Shown here: positions 42,536-53,310 of the stretch, piece after piece
How the letters are laid out: each line of letters begins with the position of its first letter
Numbering within the stretch: the first letter of the stretch is position 1
DNA from: Mesostigma viride
Taxonomy: Eukaryota; Streptophyta; Mesostigmatophyceae; Mesostigmatales; Mesostigmataceae
Assembly: GCA_009746045.1 (NCBI GenBank)
Contig: RPFO01000264.1
Span: 913,979-977,978, forward strand
DNA: 64,000 nt
Direction: 5' to 3'
Made by a program: the position numbers and the translations under genes
The notes under the pieces: model-generated
The model's database searches: none
What the model was told of the DNA's origin: nothing
What the model saw: only the letters and a program-made list of their open reading frames with translations

Positions 42536-42860
42536 AGAATGGGTGAGAAATGGTGAGAAAAAGGGTGAGAAAGGTGAGAAAAAGGGTGAGAAATGGGTGA
42601 GAATGGGTGAGAAAGGTGAGAAAAAAGGGTGAGAATGGGGTGAGAATGGGTGAGAAAACACGTTTCTCACCCGGGTGAGATTGCCCCAAAAAGGTGAAAA
42701 AAGGGGAAAAACGTGAGAAAAATCTCAAAAAACAGGACGTGAGATAAGTGAGAAAAACGGGAGTTGTGAAACGTGAGAAAAGTGAGAAAATCAGGACGTG
42801 AGAAAAGTGAGAAAAGTGAGAAAAACAGGACGTGAGAAAAGTGAGAAAAGTGAGAAAACA
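42536..42860 (+). repeat. GTGAGAAA subterminal repeats, left
   Basis: More than 25 copies of GTGAGAAA/GTGAGAATGG with variable spacing. The reverse-complement array lies at 48085-48395. Confidence 0.9.
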
Positions 42861-43029
42861 CAGCACTGAAAAACACACCCATAATGCAATATGCTGGCAG
42901 CAGACACATGCATGCAGTGCCAGTAACAACCGCTGTTCAAAACAGCACGAACAATCATGATTTTTTCATTAAATGTTTGAATAATTTTAATGTTTACAGC
43001 TGCAAGAACCCATTGATTCAACTATTCAA

Positions 43030-43172
43030 CACTGTTATGGCGTTATGTACATCTTCGGCATTCAAATATGCCTTTTCAACACAGTCTGTTATGGCGTTAT
43101 GACATCTTCGGCATTCAATGCCTGTTCAACACAGTCTGTTATGGCGTTATGACATCTTCCGCATTCAATGCC
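43030..43172 (+). repeat. Three tandem units of about 50 bp
   Basis: The unit GTTATGGCGTTATG..ACATCTTC.GCATTCAA...TTCAACACAGTCT occurs three times in a row. Confidence 0.85.
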
Positions 43173-43507
43173 TATCATCAAATACTATATGGTAGCTAGC
43201 TAACAAAGCGGGCCGGTCGACAGGGCGTCACATGCTGACTTGAAAGTGGAACCGCTTGCATTTTACTCTCGTGGTCCCTGCAAGAAATAAAGCAAACCGA
43301 CACAATATACGCAAGAGGAAAAGAAATCAGATCCTTGACATAGATGTAAGCGTTCTACAAGGAAGAGCTCACCAGCACCTAACGGTCCATGCAGCAAATG
43401 TGTAGAACCCAACACTCACTCTTATGGCAAAGCAGCCCCATGTGGCAAGGCAGCACCATACACATGAATCACACCATGCGCCAGATGTCACACGAGCAAG
43501 GCACAAC

Positions 43508-43742
43508 GTTGTCGTCGGATCAGAAAGCAACAAACGTGAAAACGCTAGCGGCCCAAATCTGAGATTCCGCGGAACACAGAAAATAAGAAAGCTCAGAAGC
43601 TACCAGCAAGGGATCGAACATATGACCTTTGGCATGATTTCGCGGCTGTGTGAGTCTCCTGATCCGAAGGCATCTCACTTAATTAACGTTTCGAAACAGC
43701 CAAACTGCGGAAAATCTCTTACCGGAGAGAGTTGCCAATATC
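43508..43742 (-). repeat. SINE copy, reversed, related to FLVB intron 7 SINEs
   Basis: The reverse complement matches 14590-14808: tail (TCAGAAAGCAACAAACGTGA in plus reading), B-box region (AAGGGATCGAACATATGACC) and the CGAAACAGCCAAACTGCG block. The head is missing. Confidence 0.8.
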
Positions 43743-43750
43743 AAGGAGAC

Positions 43751-43835
43751 AACCAGCGCAGGCCAGAAATCGGGAGAATCCGGACCATGGTAGCTCGAGC
43801 CTGCCGTTATCTTGTCCGCGTTTTCGAGTCGTGCA
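43751..43835. repeat. 85-bp repeat shared in inverted orientation with 52990-53078
   Basis: The block with ATCGGGAGAATCCGGACCAT and GGTAGCTCGAGCCTGCCGTT is found reversed in the core of the element at 52.1-53.1 kb. Confidence 0.8.
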
Positions 43836-43860
43836 GGATTATGAATATGAATGGAGATGG

Positions 43861-44812
43861 AAATGTGTAGCCTTGTGCATTGAAATTACGGCTGGCTGAC
43901 GTGAAGAGCGACTACATGACCTACACGGTGGGGCCGGAAACGGCTTGCTTGATTGTGTTTCATCGTGGGCAACGAGTCCAACAACTACTTTCTCTGGGCG
44001 GCAAACTGCGGCAAATTGAACGCAAACCTCATCATGAAATCTTGACCGTCGAAATGTAACAATCCGACGACTTATGCAGTATGCCGCGTAATTTTCTGTT
44101 GCGGGAGAGCCGTTGGGCCGGTTCCCGACGCGGGCGACCAGTGGTTTGCGTTAAGTTAACTTAGCTGAAGTTCCCCAAGCCGCATGATGGCTCTCATCGA
44201 CGGCCTCAGTCTATTGACGCGTCGGCCCGATTTTGGCGGCACCCAATTTGACCCCAACGGCACCTACCGACAAAGGGCATACGTACGTTTCACGCGCACC
44301 ACGACCTTCGAGCTCTGCTATGGCGGTGGTGCCGTGGGGCCCGCATCAGACTGCGGGCCCTTATCTGCTTTGGCGGTGCTGCCGTTGGGCCCGCATCAGA
44401 ATTCAGGCCCTTTATGCATGCGGGCCATTAATGCATGTTACTTTTTTAGTCTTCTGCATACAAATATGAAGCAATGAGGTCGTGTCCTCTGGATTTTTGC
44501 ACTGCAAATGGCATTTGCACCGTGTGCAGTTCCTGGACGTTTGGAAACATGCATGATGGCATGTGGCTAATGTAATGACTGACTAGCTAGACCGTTTCAG
44601 TGGTTTTTCATTTGCGGGTATTTCCTCGTAAATGGTGGGAAAGCGATCGCAGCAATGGTTCTCACCACTAGACACTCCCGGCCAGTGAAGCTCGAAAAAC
44701 ACGCCCTGATCAAGCAAGCTGTTTCCGGCCCCACTGTATAGGTCATCTTACAGTCGCTCTTTGCGTAAGCCAGCCATAATTTCAATGAACAAGGCTACAC
44801 ATTTGCATACTC
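43861..44812. repeat. Inverted pair of a coding-like segment (about 95-105 bp arms)
   Basis: 43861-43955 and 44705-44812 are inverted copies. Each contains a potential coding stretch reading MTYTVGPETACLI, on the plus strand in the first and on the minus strand in the second. The intervening part holds two 45-bp tandem units around GGGCCCGCATCAGA (44316-44410). The segment may be a duplicated transposase exon. Confidence 0.7.
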
Positions 44813-45265
44813 TTTGCTTGGTTATCGGTGTGCCTTTGTTTGGATGCAGGGGGGATCGCTGTGCTGACACAACGCGGCAAGGGATTTGCTGGTAGAAGAT
44901 GCCCTTCCCAAGGCTGATTACAGCGACCCTGCGAATGGCGACGAGGCCTACTGGTGAGCCTTGTTTTTTGCAAATGCTACTTACGCCGTCTGCTTTGGTT
45001 ATTTTAATTCAGTCCTATTGAAAGGCGCCTTGGGATTAGCCATGCAATCATGTTTTACTGTCACAAAGCCAGCCCTAGTAATTAATATCTAGTTTGTTTG
45101 GTTTTACCCATCCGGGTGCCATGATCTTGCCGCCAGTAAAAGCGTCCTGTGTTGTATCTGTTCTATTTTTTTTAATAACCAATACTTGCAATAATAATAC
45201 TCTTTGCTGGGTTATCGGTGTGCGTTTGTTTGAATGCAGGCGAGATCGCTGTGCTGACACAACGT
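44809..45265 (+). repeat. Direct repeat of an intron end plus exon start
   Basis: About 67 bp (GGTTATCGGTGTGC, TTTG.ATGCAG then GATCGCTGTGCTGACACAAC) occur at 44809-44875 and 45199-45265. The repeat spans a probable 3' splice site (TGCAG) and the first codons of the transposase exon that follows the second copy. Confidence 0.75.
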
Positions 45266-46185
45266 TCAACGTGCTTGCATGGGCATCATTAAACCTGACG
45301 CCGCTTGTGCCGCAAGGCATTGTAGCGGCGTGTGGGGGCGTGAAGCGCTACGCGGATTCTTTCCACAAAGTCAGGATACACGGGTTCAACTACCGCACGG
45401 AGGCTGCGGACCAATCCCAGGGAAAGCGGCACAAGAATGCGGGAGTTGCGGTGCATGGCCCGGGCGGTGTAGACTTTGGTTTCATCACACACATTCTGAA
45501 GGCCAGGTTAGAGTACCCACGAGGGGGCTGGGAATGGCAGCTGTTGTTGAAGGTGGAGCTTTTTGATCGCCTTCATGTCGCTCACCTGCCCCACGAGAGG
45601 TTGGTGGTCATCAGCAGCGCACAGGCCCCCAGGTCGTCGTGCCTTGTGTTGCCAGGTGCAGTGAGCTCAGTTGGGTATGTCGTCGATGAATGCTATGCTC
45701 CCGAAATGGTGGTAATCCCTGCCAAACTGCCATGGAGCATGGCACATCAGGCGCAATCTGCCCTCAGTAACCATGTGTATCACAGCGTGGCAGCAGATTT
45801 CCCCACCATGCCGCAGTTTGAAGTGATTGAGGAGGGTGAGCCGATGCCACCGCCACCGCCTAGTGGCAAGAAGAAAGGCAAGAAGAAGGGGTCCAAGAAG
45901 AAGAAGAAGGTGGCAGCGGCAGACCTAGGTGATGGCGACGTGGTGCGCCGTGCTGGCAAGGCACCTGCTCGAGGGCGCAGCCGCAAGCGTGGTGCTCCCA
46001 CAGATGCTGGACCTAGCCAGCCCACCATTGTAATTGAGGAGGTCCCTATGGCAAAGAGGGCCAGTGGAAGGCAGCGTAAAGCTGTGAACTATTGCGACAC
46101 TAGTGGGGATGACACTATGTCATCAGAAGATGATGTTGATGCAAGCAACCCCTCGGACAGCAGTTCTGAAGAAGATGACTTTTGA
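45238..46185 (+). pseudogene. CACTA transposase (Tnp2-like), C-terminal exon
   Basis: The open frame continues upstream to 45094, but a TTTGAATGCAG acceptor just before 45238 suggests an exon start there. Recognisable C-terminal Tnp2 features are the FHKVRIHGFNYRTEAADQSQ block, then KNAGVAVHGPGG and VDFGFITHILKARLEYP, a WQLLLKVELFDR strand and a late YVVDECYAPEMVVIP segment, as in the region after the catalytic core of plant EnSpm proteins. The tail is Lys-rich (GKKKGKKKGSKKKKK), has an AT-hook-like basic patch (GRSRKRG) and ends in an acidic Ser/Asp/Glu run. The catalytic core is not present in this window, so the gene is a 3' remnant. Confidence 0.55.
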
Positions 46186-46314
46186 TTTAATTTGGGCATG
46201 ACAGCATTGTTTATGGAATGATGTGCTGTTTTATATTGTATGACAACCCTATATTGCACCTTTGTGCACCCTATAATGCATATCAAAGTGGTGTTGAGTT
46301 TTTTTTCACGTTAA

Positions 46315-48032
46315 CTCGTCGTCTGTCCCAACTCAGTCCTCACAGGAGGACTGAGTTGACAATTTTCAACCGCGTGTAGCGACTAGGTGGGGGGTCCATC
46401 CCAAATGTTTTGATGTGGATCTGGGGTGTACTAGATATCATTTTGTTGGCAAAAATACTGCATATGTGAAAACTTGACCCGAACACCTGAAAATTACACG
46501 GACGTTGGGCGCCCCTCGCGAATTTGCATTTTTCGGGATAAGAACGAGTGGGAAAAATTCAATCAAATCCTGGTGCATGAAGAAAAAATATAGGCATGTA
46601 AACAACATAGTTCTTGAAGCGTGGCAAAAAACTGGGCTCCATTTGGCCACTGCAACTGCCTGAAACAATTAAAAAACTCTCAGTCCTCAGGAGAGGAATG
46701 GGGCTTTTGCTAACTTTGCTAGCATGTAAGTGCGGTCATACTACATCACCGTGGCCACCAACCATCCCAATCAACTCATTTCCCTTCAAGCATTACAGGA
46801 CAACACACTTGCATCATCATACTTCAGGTATATCATACCTTATCATGTAGTGAGAGCCTATGCATGCATGTAGGGAATGGGCTTGGATACCTACCAACAA
46901 AGGGTTATGTTATAAGTGTCAACCACCAATATAATGGGTAGGTTAAGCATATTTCCATTGTTTCAAACAACAATAGATATGGCTATAACTGTTTTGCCTT
47001 GCCATGATGTGGCCAACATAGTTGCTGGCACATGATGGCAGTGGTTTGTCACCAAGACTTTTCACTCACCCGTAAAAGCTTGAATGCACCCTTGACGCAG
47101 CCCGTGGCCACACAATCATGCAGTATGAACGTAGCAAAAGAATAACTAACATCTATGAAGGTGTTTAAACCTGCACAGCTCCTAAAAACCTGCACAACTA
47201 CACTGGGTTAAGGCAAATGCCTGCTAACATCATCTGAAAAGGGGGTTTTAGAGAGGGGCAGGCAACGGTCAAGAAAGAGCATCAAGACTTGAACCTGACA
47301 ACGCCTCGCAAGCTTAAACTCATGTACGAACATCAAGGAACGAAGAGGCAACGATTATCCGGCTTTACCTGGCACGGCTGGCGTTACCTTGGCCCAGGCG
47401 GTGCCCGCAAAAGTGGCACTTTGCGGCACATAGACCATGACGTGACAGAATGGTCGAGATCATCAAATCTATACTGTCACTCAATATATTCTAATACAAC
47501 TCATGTTAAAATGTAGAAAGAAACCTATCAGCCATTGAAATTGCGCCGGAAAGCAAGCGCAGTAATCAATTCCGTCGACCTGCCTTATCGCAGTTTTTTC
47601 CAGCAAGAACAGTGCCGACACCGGGTAAATCGCATCCCCGCGAGCTAAAAATTGATTTATATCATCTTTAGGGCATGTTAAATCTATTTACTGAGTTTGG
47701 ACGGCTAACTCGTCCGCAAACGTAAACTGCATGCATGGGCGCGAGCCGCCATGGCTAGGTCGTGCATTTCCGGAACTCGCGTTTCACGTGGAAAAGTACC
47801 CTTACCACCTGTACTTTGACCGTACAGTTAGCCGCGCATACCAAATCCAAAAAAATCCCAAAAATATGTCCAAGAAAGATCTTTTCACGTAGTATTTGAA
47901 TAAATTTTGAGAGAATTTTTTTGTCAAACATTCTGACCGGGGCGAATTTTCTACGAAACCCAAAAACTCGGTCCTCTAGAGAGGACTGAGTTCAACTCAG
48001 TCCTCCGTAGAGGACCAGGGACAGACGACGAG
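46315..48032. mobile_element. Non-autonomous TTAA-flanked DNA transposon (piggyBac-like), 1,718 bp
   Basis: Perfect 15-bp terminal inverted repeats CTCGTCGTCTGTCCC (46315-46329) and GGGACAGACGACGAG (48018-48032) are each bounded by TTAA (46311-46314, 48033-48036), the duplication typical of the piggyBac superfamily. Both ends carry subterminal hairpins based on AACTCAGTCCTC...GAGGACTGAGTT. No transposase ORF is present inside, so it would need one from elsewhere. It lies directly after the Tnp2-like exon within the CACTA remnant. Confidence 0.8.
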
Positions 48033-48084
48033 TTAAGGACTTAATGAAATAAAGCTCATGATTTTTCTCGTGTTACACTCTTGG

Positions 48085-48395
48085 TGAGAAATTTCTCACC
48101 ACGTTGACTTGTGATTTTTCTCGTGTTAGTGATTTTTCTCGTGTTGGTGAGAAACTTCTAAATTTTCTCAATTTTCTCACTTTTTCTCACTTTTTCTCAC
48201 CCATTCTCACCTTTTTTCTCACTTTAGGGTTTTTTCTCACCCCAATCTCACCAAACCCCCCTTTTTCTCACCAAAATCTCACCCTGGTGAGATTTTTTGC
48301 CTAGCGTTTGCGGAAAAAAATTGAGATTTTTCTCAATTTTCTCAAAAAATTCTCACAAAGGGTGAGAAAATTGAGGGTTTTGAGAAAATTCTCAG
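48085..48395 (-). repeat. TTTTCTCAC subterminal repeats, right
   Basis: Reverse-complement counterpart of the GTGAGAAA array at 42536-42860. Confidence 0.9.
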
Positions 48396-48412
48396 AATCT
48401 GAGTTCCTCGAG

Positions 48413-49700
48413 GGAGGAGGCCCTTGCGAGGGTCAAGAAGCACTGCACCTGGCACAATCGCTGCATAGGTGGCGTTGCGACAGGCCAGGTGCAAGAAGGT
48501 ACTGATGCAATACTACTATATGGGAAGCAGAATAAATACGAACAACTGCGCGTGGACGCGGTGAGTTTGCCAAAGGCGGAGGTGGCGGGAAAGGCACGGC
48601 TCCTTGACCTGTTGGCTATGCGGCGAGGCTGGCGGGAGATATATGCCAGCGAAGAGAACTGCATCAAGCCCAGCGGTCGTGGCAAGCGCAAGGTATTGGA
48701 ATGTGCCCAAGCCCAGCCGGGGCTGCTCCATGGCTGAATGGGGCGCCAAGCTCATGAGCCAGGCAGCAGTGAGCAGGTGTGGGCATGGTAACGTTCCGGG
48801 AGAGGCGGCCCAAGTGGGTGGATGGCCGTGTTGGAGTGGCCTAGGGGGTGGGTGAGCTACGGTTCATCGTCAACAAGAAGCTGGGCAACCCGGCTGTGGG
48901 TGGACCCCCCCAAGATCCTCCTCCCCCATGTACCTGGGCATACTCGTGGAGGTCTACATCAAGGACTGGTGACTACAGCGCCAAGAGCGACCTCGTGTCA
49001 TACTACTTCTCCATCGAGGTGTCCGAGTGGTGGTGGGACTACCATGGGCTTCCTGGTGTGTGGTCTACTAGCGTGGGCCTGGAAGGGCCGAGGCGGAGGG
49101 TATGGCCCGTGCTCAAGGTGCTGGCCATGTGGCATTCCCATGAGGTGGCACTGGGGGAGGCCATCCATGAGATGGTGCTCTACATGAGCGGTGCCCTGGA
49201 TCCGAGGCGCCAGGTCAACTACCTCTCAAGCGCAGGCATGAGCTCACCTTGGTGCGCGACGAGTGTGGCGATTGCCGATGCGCTTGGTCATCAAGTACAA
49301 GGAGGAGAGCGCCGGGGAGCTTCAGATCCGGCGACCTGGAAACCCCCCCTGCCCCCATGCTGTCCATCACCATTGATGACTTGGTGGCCAGCAACGGGCG
49401 GACCTGCGAGGTGGTGAACCAGTTCATCACACGCGCCATTTAGGAAGGCTACCTTCCTAACAAGCTTGTGCCGACATCTAAGGAGAAGACTAAGATGGCC
49501 AGCCTGGCCGGGAGGGGACGAGCTAGAAGCCCTGGAGGTGGTGCACCGACGGAAAGGTGTGCTGGAACCAACGGTCAGCCAGCTCACCCTAGTGTAATCA
49601 CCCACACGCACGCTATACTCACACGTGGCCGAGCTATAGCTGAGGGGCTGGCTGCCATCATGGGGTGGTGGTTTTGGCTGCAGATGTTAAGTCGCAGCTG
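48413..49700 (+). pseudogene. Decayed coding sequence of unknown family
   Basis: An open stretch near 48411-48737 reads EEALARVKKHCTWHNRCIGG and DAILLYGKQNKYEQLRVDAV. Later stretches include FSIEVSEWWWDYHGLPGVWS near 49007-49065 and HELTLVRDECGDCR near 49230. These lie in different frames, so the sequence is not a working gene as it stands. I recognise no domain. Together with the RNase H-like stretch that follows, it could be the interior of an old tyrosine-recombinase retroelement, but that link rests only on proximity. Confidence 0.35.
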
Positions 49701-49859
49701 CCTGTCCATCTGGCAGCAAATATGTTTCAAATTCATCAGCCTGCAAGGATCGCCCGTGGGGGCAGCGGTCGCGGGTGCTGTCGGGGCCGGGGTGCGGGAG
49801 CCGAGTTAGAATGTGCCCTAGCCTTGGCTCCTATGCTAAGGGTTGACTGAAGCGTACCT

Positions 49860-50204
49860 TTGGCACGTGATGTTGTCGCATCTGACGCGTCTACCTGCGG
49901 GCAAGGTGTCGTCTACGTTACGATGGAGCCGGGCGATGTGACGGAGCTGGCGCGGGCAAGTGTGCTGCGGGTTTACCCGACTTTGCTCATACCGACCAAG
50001 GTGGCCTACACTGCATGGCCCTATAGGCCGCTGTGCGCGCGGGCGCAACAAGAAATCCCGGCCCCTTGCAACCAGCAATGGCGGGTTGGGGTCAAGAGCC
50101 GTTGGCGGGATCCGGGGATGCACATCAACGAGAAAGAGGTTCGGGCCGTAGTGAAGCCGGGCGTGGAGAGGAGTGAGCGCAGCCCGAGCTCTAATGTGTG
50201 CTAG
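49860..50204 (+). pseudogene. RNase H-like stretch of DIRS/PAT type
   Basis: A short open frame reads VVASDASTCGQGVVYV and, about 80 residues later, WRDPGMHINEKEVRAVV. A DAS..G.G..Y strand followed by HIN.KE..AV is the usual pattern of the RNase H domain in DIRS/Ngaro/PAT retroelements. No reverse transcriptase or tyrosine recombinase is recognisable next to it. If correct, it would be the only coding trace in this window of an autonomous partner for the split-direct-repeat elements. Old and fragmentary. Confidence 0.4.
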
Positions 50205-50210
50205 CTGACT

Positions 50211-51295
50211 AGCTCTATACGGTGGAATAACACACTGACATCAGTCTGTTACGCTGTGGATTACCACTGCCTCCTCGGCCTCGACCTACCAAAGAACCTC
50301 GCCTAATTTTACCTAAGCTAGTGAGGCCGCCGGCTACTGAGGAGCTATTCTGTGCGAAAGTCGGACGCGGCGAGTAAGATCTCAAGGCATTCACATATGT
50401 ATAACCCTGTTAAGTATGCCATATACCAAATCAATTCAGGAATCAGGATATTATGAAGGAAACAACTCGTAAGCCATGACCCAAGCTAATATGTGTTACA
50501 ATTGCAGCACACGCCGAGTGTCATCGCGAGGGGTAGAAAGAGACATGTAAATGTCAGATCACCAACGGGCAAGCACGCTCGGGCCGACGATGGCCCTCGC
50601 ATAATACAGGAACCACGCCGGTCCACTAGTTCTACACAAAGGATAAGGACCACTGTTAAAGTACGCAGCGCGGCGCGACTACATCGAACCACAGTGACTG
50701 TACAACTGACACGTCACCGGGACCGGGTAACAACCGGTCAAAAGGTCCTAACTACACGTAGGCCGGTGCGTAAAACCAACGCCGGACGTAAGGCCGAACT
50801 TACGGCATAACTACTAACACAGTTTTGGGTGGTCCCACGGAGAATGGGGTAGATTTTTGCAAGGTCAAAAACGCTAGTTTCAATCGTACGAAAACCGGAC
50901 ATTGCGCCGAAATTCTTGCCGAAAATTTGGCAGCCGAGCGAATTTTCCGCCAGCCGGACTTTGCGCCGAAATTTTTTGTAAGCCGTGCTTCGAACTTAAC
51001 CGATTCCTGCTGTTGCGTGCACTTTGTCCGATGCCTGCAGGCCACGCACGCATTTTGCGACCGGAATATTTCGACTAGACAAGTTTATCGACGACCTACA
51101 TTGATCTATTGCCACTTTTGAAGTCCTTGGCCTACTAGCAGCTTTTGATTATCAATGATGGGAACAAAATCGCCGAAATGTTTTATTGAATCAGTATATA
51201 TACGTGCACATGTCCGTAATTTTATCATTCTCAATGAATATATATGTGCACATACACTCGACATTGTCGAGTATTTGACAACTTAGGCATTGCGC
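50211..51295. other. Intergenic stretch, no gene supported
   Basis: A short hairpin, CTCGACATTGTCGAG, lies at about 51258-51272, preceded by two ATATATA.GTGCACAT copies (about 51196 and 51240). A 98-codon open frame at 50825-51121 has no recognisable content. Confidence 0.35.
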
Positions 51296-51814
51296 CTAGA
51301 AAAAGGTGCCCCATCCGTCGATCTCGAAATCGACGAAGGAGTACACTCCCTGGTACAGGTCTCCCCTGTAGTTGGGAGGCTCGCCTGTATACATTTTGGT
51401 GTTCCACTTGGCCCCGCCGTTCTCCGCAGCAGCCAGGAACTCCTGCTGGGCCTCAGCCCTCAGGCGCATCATTGATACATTGGGAGAGCCCGGAATTTCC
51501 GTGCTCTCCACCAGCACTCTCGCCTGATTGTCAGGCACGCGTTGGTAAGCAGGGTTCAAATCTGAATCGGGTGGCACCAGATCGATCATGCCATTGCCGA
51601 ACGCAATGACACCTGCACCCCACTGTGCAGAAGGTCCGAGCAACTCGACATCAATTCTGATGTCTTCAGCGTGCTCATTTTTGTCGACCTTCTGATAGTT
51701 ATGCTGAGGACCGAAAATATCGCTCTGCTCCATTTGTGACAGTGTTTGATTTACGGCAAGCTTGGCTGCTTGCAATCGAGAGGAAATTAGCGACCCCGAC
51801 AGCCAGACGCGCAA
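51296..51814 (-). CDS. Unidentified ORF, up to 172 aa
   Basis: An uninterrupted minus-strand frame with mixed, protein-like composition: SLISSRLQAAKLAVNQTLSQ, MEQSDIFGPQHNYQKVDKNE, RIDVELLGPSAQWGAGVIAF, and an aromatic C-terminus (GVYSFVDFEIDGWGTFF). The start is uncertain; the internal methionine at MEQSDIF is an alternative to the first one. No signal peptide, membrane segment or known motif was recognised. It could be the last exon of a host gene on the minus strand or a mobile-element remnant. Confidence 0.45.
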   Translation of the reverse strand: MRVWLSGSLISSRLQAAKLAVNQTLSQMEQSDIFGPQHNYQKVDKNEHAEDIRIDVELLGPSAQWGAGVIAFGNGMIDLVPPDSDLNPAYQRVPDNQARVLVESTEIPGSPNVSMMRLRAEAQQEFLAAAENGGAKWNTKMYTGEPPNYRGDLYQGVYSFVDFEIDGWGTFF

Positions 51815-52110
51815 GGGTTATCCCTGTAGGTAGTACCCGAAATTTGTCGATAAGGAGTTACTAATGGAAGGGCACGACCACCAGTCACTACTATTCGCCT
51901 CACCGGACACCTTTTTCAGCTTCCGGTTAAAATTCAGCACTAGCAGCGGCAATTAGATACTAAAATTTCGTTATTGGTTCGAACCGTACAGCCAATAAAT
52001 TTGCGCCGGCATAAAATTGTAATCTGGTCACTAAACACAAAAATTTCAGCGGAACGTACGAAACATGCACCAACGAAACTAGACAAAAATGTCAGTGACG
52101 GAATTGTACT

Positions 52111-53310
52111 TTCGTGTATCCATTGCTCCCACTCTACCAACTTCTTATTGAAAACATTAAGTGTTCTTATTGACAGCAAAATGGCGTCCCCTGCCATTTG
52201 CAGTTCTCCGAGCAAAGTTTGCGAATCCCCAAGACAACAAAACACAGGGAGGGTGGGTGGGCAAGAAAAAAGACCTTCCCCTTCCTCGCAAGGTCCCTAA
52301 AAAGACGACACAACACGCTACATGGCAACGCCCCTAAAAAAATCCCAGCCTTACTGACACAACTCAAATGTCAGACCGGCAACTACGAAATGTCAGCAAA
52401 ATGATTCGAGTCAGAACTTTTCTAACTACACTAGTCACCAATCAAAGGCAGTTTCAGGCCAGCATACAAAATTAAAAGGCCTTGTAAATACGACCTTTTT
52501 AACCGCCTGAACAACAACGAAAACTGCCCGTAACTAATCACCCAATTACAAAATCCAAACTGATTATCATCCGCTAAAAACGGCCCTAGTCGCCGGCCAT
52601 GCCAGCGAAACTGGAACCCCAAGAGCGTGCCACGTAATCTTTGCCGTCGTCAGGAACACTTCGATTGCGGCGTTCGTTCTCGACCATTATAAGAAACTAT
52701 TTTCAGAGAAATCCGATTCGTGTATCCATTGCTCCCACTCCACCAAACTTCTTATTGAAAACATTAAATGGTCGCTTAAAATGGACAGCAAAATGGCGTC
52801 CCCTGCCATTTGCAGTTCTCCGAGCAAAGTTTGCGAATCCCCAACTCCCCCACGCCTCGGGCTGACCCAAAGCCGCTCCCCTCTCTCCAAGGACCGCGTG
52901 TCCACTGAGAATGCCCTGCATGCCGCAATGGACCCCGTTTTAACACCAGCAGCTGTGGATGCATTGATGCACTGTTATAGGTAACCACACGCGGACTCGA
53001 ACACGCGGACAAGATAACGGCAGGCTCGAGCTACCATGGTCCGGATTCTCCCGATTTCTGGCCTGCGCTGGTTGTCTCCTTGACATTCTCGCGAATTGAC
53101 CCTTTGCAGGGCCCGCCACCGACCCCAAAGAAGGCCTCCCCTCTGATCGGCAACAGGAGTTGTTGTTGTTGCGAAGACAAAGCAGAAGACGCAGCGATCA
53201 CGCAATTTCCGGAACCCCAAGTTTCGTTTCTCACTATATTTCGCCACGACCCCTTTAGGAGAGCATCGTCCTTGACAGGGGGCACACCCCCGCACCTACC
53301 ATGCTAACAG
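52111..53310 (-). mobile_element. Split-direct-repeat element, family 4, partial
   Basis: Minus-strand order: core (from about 53310), Y1 52844-52717, X2 52716-52232, Y2 52231-52111. The Y copies are about 90% identical. The same landmarks as in the other families recur in plus reading: AGAAACTATTTTCAGAGAA...CCGATTC at the X/Y junction, CTTATTGAAAACATTAA in Y, and GGGAGGGTGGGTGGGCAAG at the Y2/X2 junction. No second X copy was found beyond the core, so the element is incomplete or older. The core includes the 85-bp repeat also found at 43751. Confidence 0.65.

Larger units (their letters stand above)
42517..48412 (+). mobile_element. CACTA-like (EnSpm) DNA transposon remnant with nested insertions
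   Basis: The left end reads CACTAGGAACTCGGCTTTGAGAATGGG. The right end, reversed, reads CTCGAGGAACTCAGATTCTGAGAAT, so about 12 terminal bases and a following GAGAAT block match imperfectly. Just inside lie arrays of GTGAGAAA(A) on the left (42536-42860) and of its reverse complement TTTTCTCAC on the right (48085-48395), the subterminal repeat layout of CACTA elements. A Tnp2-like C-terminal exon lies between. The right end lacks a clear TAGTG and no certain 3-bp duplication is seen, so this is an old, damaged copy. Confidence 0.65.
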
